A stretch of 7,850 bases of DNA, taken from the NCBI GenBank assembly GCA_937890045.1, contig CALBXV010000201.1, positions 1-7,850 on the forward strand. The letters are read 5' to 3'. Made by a program: the position numbers and the translations under genes. Positions 5,146-7,850 of the stretch are shown here, piece by piece. Each line of letters begins with the position of its first letter. Position 1 is the stretch's first letter. The notes below the pieces were generated by a model. It did not search any database. It worked only from the letters and a program-made list of their open reading frames with translations, and was not told where the DNA came from. This DNA is from an uncultured archaeon (GTDB taxonomy: Archaea; Thermoproteota; Nitrososphaeria; Nitrososphaerales; CALBXV01).

Positions 5146-7481
5146 ATTAATTTTTTACACGAATTATAAAAATCTTCCATTTCAGGAAAAGTTTTTAAGA
5201 AGTTTTTTCCTCGTCTTATATCATATTCATCAATAAATTTTACAAAATCTTTTCTCATTTTCACTAACCACTTTATATCATCAAGTGGTGCATCTACCCA
5301 ATCTAAAACCCTTCGTAATTTTTCTATTTCAAAATCATAATATCCACCATGTCCGTGTCCGTAAATATGAGTATATTTTTCTTCTGCTAACGAGTTCATT
5401 AACTTTACATCTTCTCTTATTTTATCTATCCAATATGTAGATAATAATCTAACTTGTAAAAATTCAGGATGTCTTATATATGCAGTATCCAAAATAATTG
5501 CATAATGTCTATATCGTTTTCCATTATAATGTTTCTTTTTTAAATCAAATACTTTTTTAATCACTTCGTGATAAGTTGGAACACTCGTTAAGTTATAAGT
5601 TGACATTATCGTTGCTTCTGGTTTTTGACATTTAGTTAAAAACATATCCAAATTATTCCAAAATCTATCAGTATCCATTCCATCTCTCATATATTCTGCT
5701 TGTGCTCCCCAAGATTCTATACTCGTAAATAATGCAAAATTCCAAACTAAATCATTATCTGTTATATATTTAACCTTGTCAATAAATTCATCTACCAAAT
5801 CTTGTGGTCCACATAAATTACTATTTACAGACATTTCTATCTGTGGATTAACTTTTGGATTTTCTATAATATAATCTAAAACTTTAAATGTATCCTTATG
5901 TAAAAGTGGTTCTCCTCCAGTAATCCTAAATGTATGGAGATTTGGAAATAAATCTGGCCACCATTTCCAAAATGCCTCTCTGTATGGGTTTGGTTGTGTA
6001 TATGGAATAGGAACAATACCATCTCGTTCCATCCACTCCGTATTGTTATACATCCCACTTGTAGGATAATGTCCTTTAGTTGCTATTTCATGTTGCCAAT
6101 TAGAACTACTCTTGACATCACAATAACCACACGCTTGATTACATTGATTAGAAAAACTAACTTCCACATATGATGGATTTGTATTTTCCATTGGGTCTGC
6201 ATCTTTAATTTTATCAAAATAAGGAAATGCCCAAGCCTCACCACTTTTCATAATCCTATCACTAAATGCATCAGGGTTAGCATCTTCTACATTCCAACAA
6301 TAATCACATTCCTTTGGTTTTCCACCTTTTAACATCGTCTTTCTTTGAAGTTTTTTAAATTTAGTATTGTGTAATGCAGATGGATTATTTTCTAATTCTC
6401 GTAATGGAACAACGTGTGGTCTTGGATGGTGACAAGAATGAGTCTGGCCTGTCTGTAAAAGAATACTAACCTGATTCCATTTAGCTAAACAAAAACCTTT
6501 ACCTACTTCATTCAATTCACGTTTGAGAAGTTCCATGTTCTCTAAACCATGAACTGAAATCATATCCCAAAAAGTATCTTTATTAGCTATCTTTTCTTTA
6601 TCCTTTATATTATCTTCAAAAAATGCAAGATTCATTCTATGTTTTAATTCTTCTTGGGGATCACGAATCAAATAGTCATCTTTTAATCTTGCTATCTCAC
6701 GACCAATATATTCCGTATTATATTTTTCACACTCTTCAAGTACTAATCTATATTCAAGTTCTTGTATAGGTAATGCCATTTCTATATCACGACCTTTATA
6801 AAATTTTATATTTTCTTCGATAAATTCTGTGGTGTGTTCTCCACATTGTTCTAAATCTTCTCTCCAATGCATATCTTCATACAAATCTTCATGATTTTCA
6901 GTTTTAAATGTAAGTGGTTGAAATTCTTTTATCCTTTCTTTAACATAATCATTAGTATGTTTTTCACACTCTAATAAAATTTGTCTTTTAGCAAGTTCCA
7001 TTTCAAGATCTATTTTTCCCTCATATTTTTTTATTCTTTTCAATATAAACTTACTATTAAATTTCTCACATTCTTCTAATACTTGTCTTGATTGTAATTC
7101 ATCATGAAAACTAGTAAACATTAGATTATTAATTTTACTTTCTATAAAATTTGATTTATGATTTTCACATTCTTCTAAAGATATTCTCTGGGAAACTTCA
7201 TCATTAAAATCTTCAAACTCTACTGTATTGTTTTCTTGTATCTTCCCCTCAATCCACTCACTTGTGTGAGATTCAAAGTCACTTAATTTTATGACCAACC
7301 ACATCTTTTGAGATAGTTTTTTTACAAACGGATAAAATTTTAAATATTCTCTTATATAAGGTGTCATATGAGATTCTATCTCATCTTCTACCCAAATTTC
7401 ATTTTCAATCTCATCCCATTCTTTATATTCTTTTTTGATTTTCTTTTTTTCTTCTTTTGTAAACTTTGTCAATTTAAACAT
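5142..7481 (-). CDS. Twitch-domain radical SAM protein with N-terminal cysteine-repeat array
   Basis: This 779-residue protein has three parts. Residues about 28-282 form seven tandem units described separately. Residues 326-400 carry Cys331, Cys350, Cys392 and Cys395 around a PRPHVVPL segment and a P-S-A-L-H-N-T stretch. This resembles the N-terminal twitch-like region of a radical SAM family common in large phages and probably binds an auxiliary Fe-S cluster. The radical SAM core follows: Cys447-x3-Cys451-x2-Cys454 (CNQACGYCD) for the [4Fe-4S] cluster that cleaves S-adenosylmethionine, ITGGEP (520-525) for SAM binding, and a SVNSNL strand (551-556). The C-terminus (GHGHGGYYDFEIEKL and onward) is helical and carries no second cysteine cluster. 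The family modifies peptides or small substrates, but the reaction here is unknown. The ATG at 7481 has an excellent TGAGGAGA Shine-Dalgarno and overlaps the methyltransferase end by 8 bases. The core call is firm; the N-terminal extension is unusual. Confidence 0.94.
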   Translation of the reverse strand: MFKLTKFTKEEKKKIKKEYKEWDEIENEIWVEDEIESHMTPYIREYLKFYPFVKKLSQKMWLVIKLSDFESHTSEWIEGKIQENNTVEFEDFNDEVSQRISLEECENHKSNFIESKINNLMFTSFHDELQSRQVLEECEKFNSKFILKRIKKYEGKIDLEMELAKRQILLECEKHTNDYVKERIKEFQPLTFKTENHEDLYEDMHWREDLEQCGEHTTEFIEENIKFYKGRDIEMALPIQELEYRLVLEECEKYNTEYIGREIARLKDDYLIRDPQEELKHRMNLAFFEDNIKDKEKIANKDTFWDMISVHGLENMELLKRELNEVGKGFCLAKWNQVSILLQTGQTHSCHHPRPHVVPLRELENNPSALHNTKFKKLQRKTMLKGGKPKECDYCWNVEDANPDAFSDRIMKSGEAWAFPYFDKIKDADPMENTNPSYVEVSFSNQCNQACGYCDVKSSSNWQHEIATKGHYPTSGMYNNTEWMERDGIVPIPYTQPNPYREAFWKWWPDLFPNLHTFRITGGEPLLHKDTFKVLDYIIENPKVNPQIEMSVNSNLCGPQDLVDEFIDKVKYITDNDLVWNFALFTSIESWGAQAEYMRDGMDTDRFWNNLDMFLTKCQKPEATIMSTYNLTSVPTYHEVIKKVFDLKKKHYNGKRYRHYAIILDTAYIRHPEFLQVRLLSTYWIDKIREDVKLMNSLAEEKYTHIYGHGHGGYYDFEIEKLRRVLDWVDAPLDDIKWLVKMRKDFVKFIDEYDIRRGKNFLKTFPEMEDFYNSCKKLI
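6636..7394 (-). repeat. Seven tandem protein repeats (33-41 residues, mostly with Cys) in the radical SAM N-terminus
   Basis: Repeat units are aligned on a core of the form L-E-E-C-E-K-H-x-S/T-x-F/Y-I-x-x-x-I. The residues at the Cys position are Ile35, Phe69, Cys105, Cys138, Cys172, Cys213 and Cys251, so the spacings are 34, 36, 33, 34, 41 and 38. Examples are DFESHTSEWIEGKI, EECENHKSNFIESKI, EECEKFNSKFILKRI, LECEKHTNDYVKERI, EQCGEHTTEFIEENI and EECEKYNTEYIGREI. The first two units have a hydrophobic residue in place of Cys. Most units end in a basic residue such as SQR, QSR, AKR, HWR, EYR or KHR. The pattern predicts paired helices in a solenoid or coiled arrangement. The DNA copies have diverged, so this is an old protein-level repeat and not a recent DNA duplication. 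Confidence 0.85.
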
Positions 7482-7850
7482 TTTTTCTCCTCAACAAAGT
7501 TAAACCAGAAGATGATAACTTTTCAGATTTTTCTTTATAATCAAACAAATTAAATACTTCCCATTCATCACTAATTTCTTTTACAACTTCACTTGGACCT
7601 ATACACATATCATGTGGTTCACCCTCATAAGTTTCAAAATCTTCCCAATATCGTTCATCACTGTCGTGTATTGATATAATTCCGTTCTCATTCATTAAAG
7701 TAGAATACAAATCAAAATCTTGTTTACAATCTTCATAAGTATGTCCTGCATCTATATGTAAATAATCTATCTTAACATCTCGTTTTACAAAAAAATTATA
7801 AAATGCATCTTCAGTAGTTGTATTTATAAACTTTGGATTAAACTTTTCTC
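7474..7850 (-). CDS. Methyltransf_24-type SAM-dependent methyltransferase, C-terminal part (cut by window edge)
   Basis: The frame is open from base 7850 to the TAA at 7474-7476 and gives 124 residues; the N-terminus is outside the window. The visible part reads IDYLHIDAGHTYEDCKQDFD, then LYSTLMNENGIISIHDSD. This matches the class I methyltransferase motif region of the Methyltransf_24 family, where 'D-x-x-H-I-D-G-x-H-x-Y' is followed by a helix and 'G-G-x-x-x-x-H-D'. The C-terminal GLTLLRRK strand also fits. The SAM-binding glycine loop (motif I) should lie upstream of the window edge. Such enzymes are common in glycan and surface-polysaccharide loci and often methylate sugars, but the substrate here is unknown. 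A TTG at 7710 lies inside the conserved fold and is not a credible start. The end overlaps the radical SAM start by 8 bases. Confidence 0.86.
   Translation of the reverse strand, partial: EKFNPKFINTTTEDAFYNFFVKRDVKIDYLHIDAGHTYEDCKQDFDLYSTLMNENGIISIHDSDERYWEDFETYEGEPHDMCIGPSEVVKEISDEWEVFNLFDYKEKSEKLSSSGLTLLRRKNV
7486..7493 (-). promoter_or_regulatory. Strong Shine-Dalgarno site for the radical SAM gene
   Basis: The minus strand reads TGAGGAGA, then AAAA into ATG at 7481. It is the longest anti-Shine-Dalgarno match I found in the window and lies within the last codons of the methyltransferase. It fixes the radical SAM start and suggests this protein is made well independently of the upstream gene. 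Confidence 0.8.

Noticed and set aside
5876..6058. Minus-strand open frame of 60 codons inside the radical SAM gene
   Set aside because: It is out of frame with the conserved radical SAM core, which clearly is coded here (GGEP motif), and it has no family features.
7368..7553. Plus-strand open frame of 61 codons with a Phe-rich run
   Set aside because: It is a mirror of the Lys/Glu-rich start of the radical SAM gene and of the methyltransferase end, with no ribosome site and no recognisable motif.
7474..7710. Complete 78-residue gene starting at TTG 7710
   Set aside because: The frame continues open to the window edge, and the residues upstream of the TTG carry the conserved methyltransferase HIDAGH motif, so the gene is a truncated larger one.
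7821..7828. TATAAATA on the minus strand, identical to the T4-type late promoter core
   Set aside because: It lies within the conserved methyltransferase coding region with no gene start nearby. In sequence this A+T-rich, several such octamers are expected by chance.

Overview
The window is a strongly A+T-rich, gene-dense block in which every supported gene lies on the minus strand, so transcription reads from high to low coordinates. The genes overlap by 1 to 8 bases (ATGA, TGATG and TAATG junctions) or are separated by at most 16 bases, which suggests a single polycistronic unit. Three starts carry clear Shine-Dalgarno sequences, so the host translation system is bacterial. The style and gene set (an N-terminal-twitch radical SAM protein, GT7-like galactosyltransferases with LamG modules, an SGNH hydrolase and a Methyltransf_24 enzyme) fit a tailed bacteriophage of the large, marine T4-like kind. 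A hypervariable glycan island of an A+T-rich aquatic bacterium is the alternative. No capsid, tail or replication gene is present to settle this, so the assignment is inference.

In transcription order the layout is: (1) the C-terminal part of a Methyltransf_24-type SAM-dependent methyltransferase, cut by the right edge; (2) a 779-residue radical SAM protein with a twitch-like cysteine region before its CX3CX2C cluster and a long N-terminal array of cysteine-bearing repeats; (3) a 285-residue GT-A glycosyltransferase; (4) a 508-residue GT7-like protein with an inserted LamG domain and altered active-site motifs; (5) a 106-residue protein of unknown function; (6) a 482-residue GT7 protein with intact catalytic motifs and the same LamG insertion; (7) an SGNH/GDSL-type hydrolase; (8) the first 47 residues of another GT7-like glycosyltransferase, cut by the left edge.

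Together the genes look like a surface-decoration cassette: several glycosyltransferases, an esterase-type hydrolase that could trim acyl groups, and a methyltransferase and radical SAM enzyme that could modify a sugar or peptide. The target, whether virion protein, host surface glycan or a secreted product, cannot be read from the sequence. The most notable points are the β-1,4-galactosyltransferase fold interrupted by a jelly-roll LamG domain in two paralogues, one apparently intact and one with altered metal and catalytic motifs, and the seven-fold repeat array fused to the radical SAM enzyme. There are no non-coding stretches longer than 16 bases, and I saw no RNA gene, CRISPR array, insertion sequence or convincing terminator.
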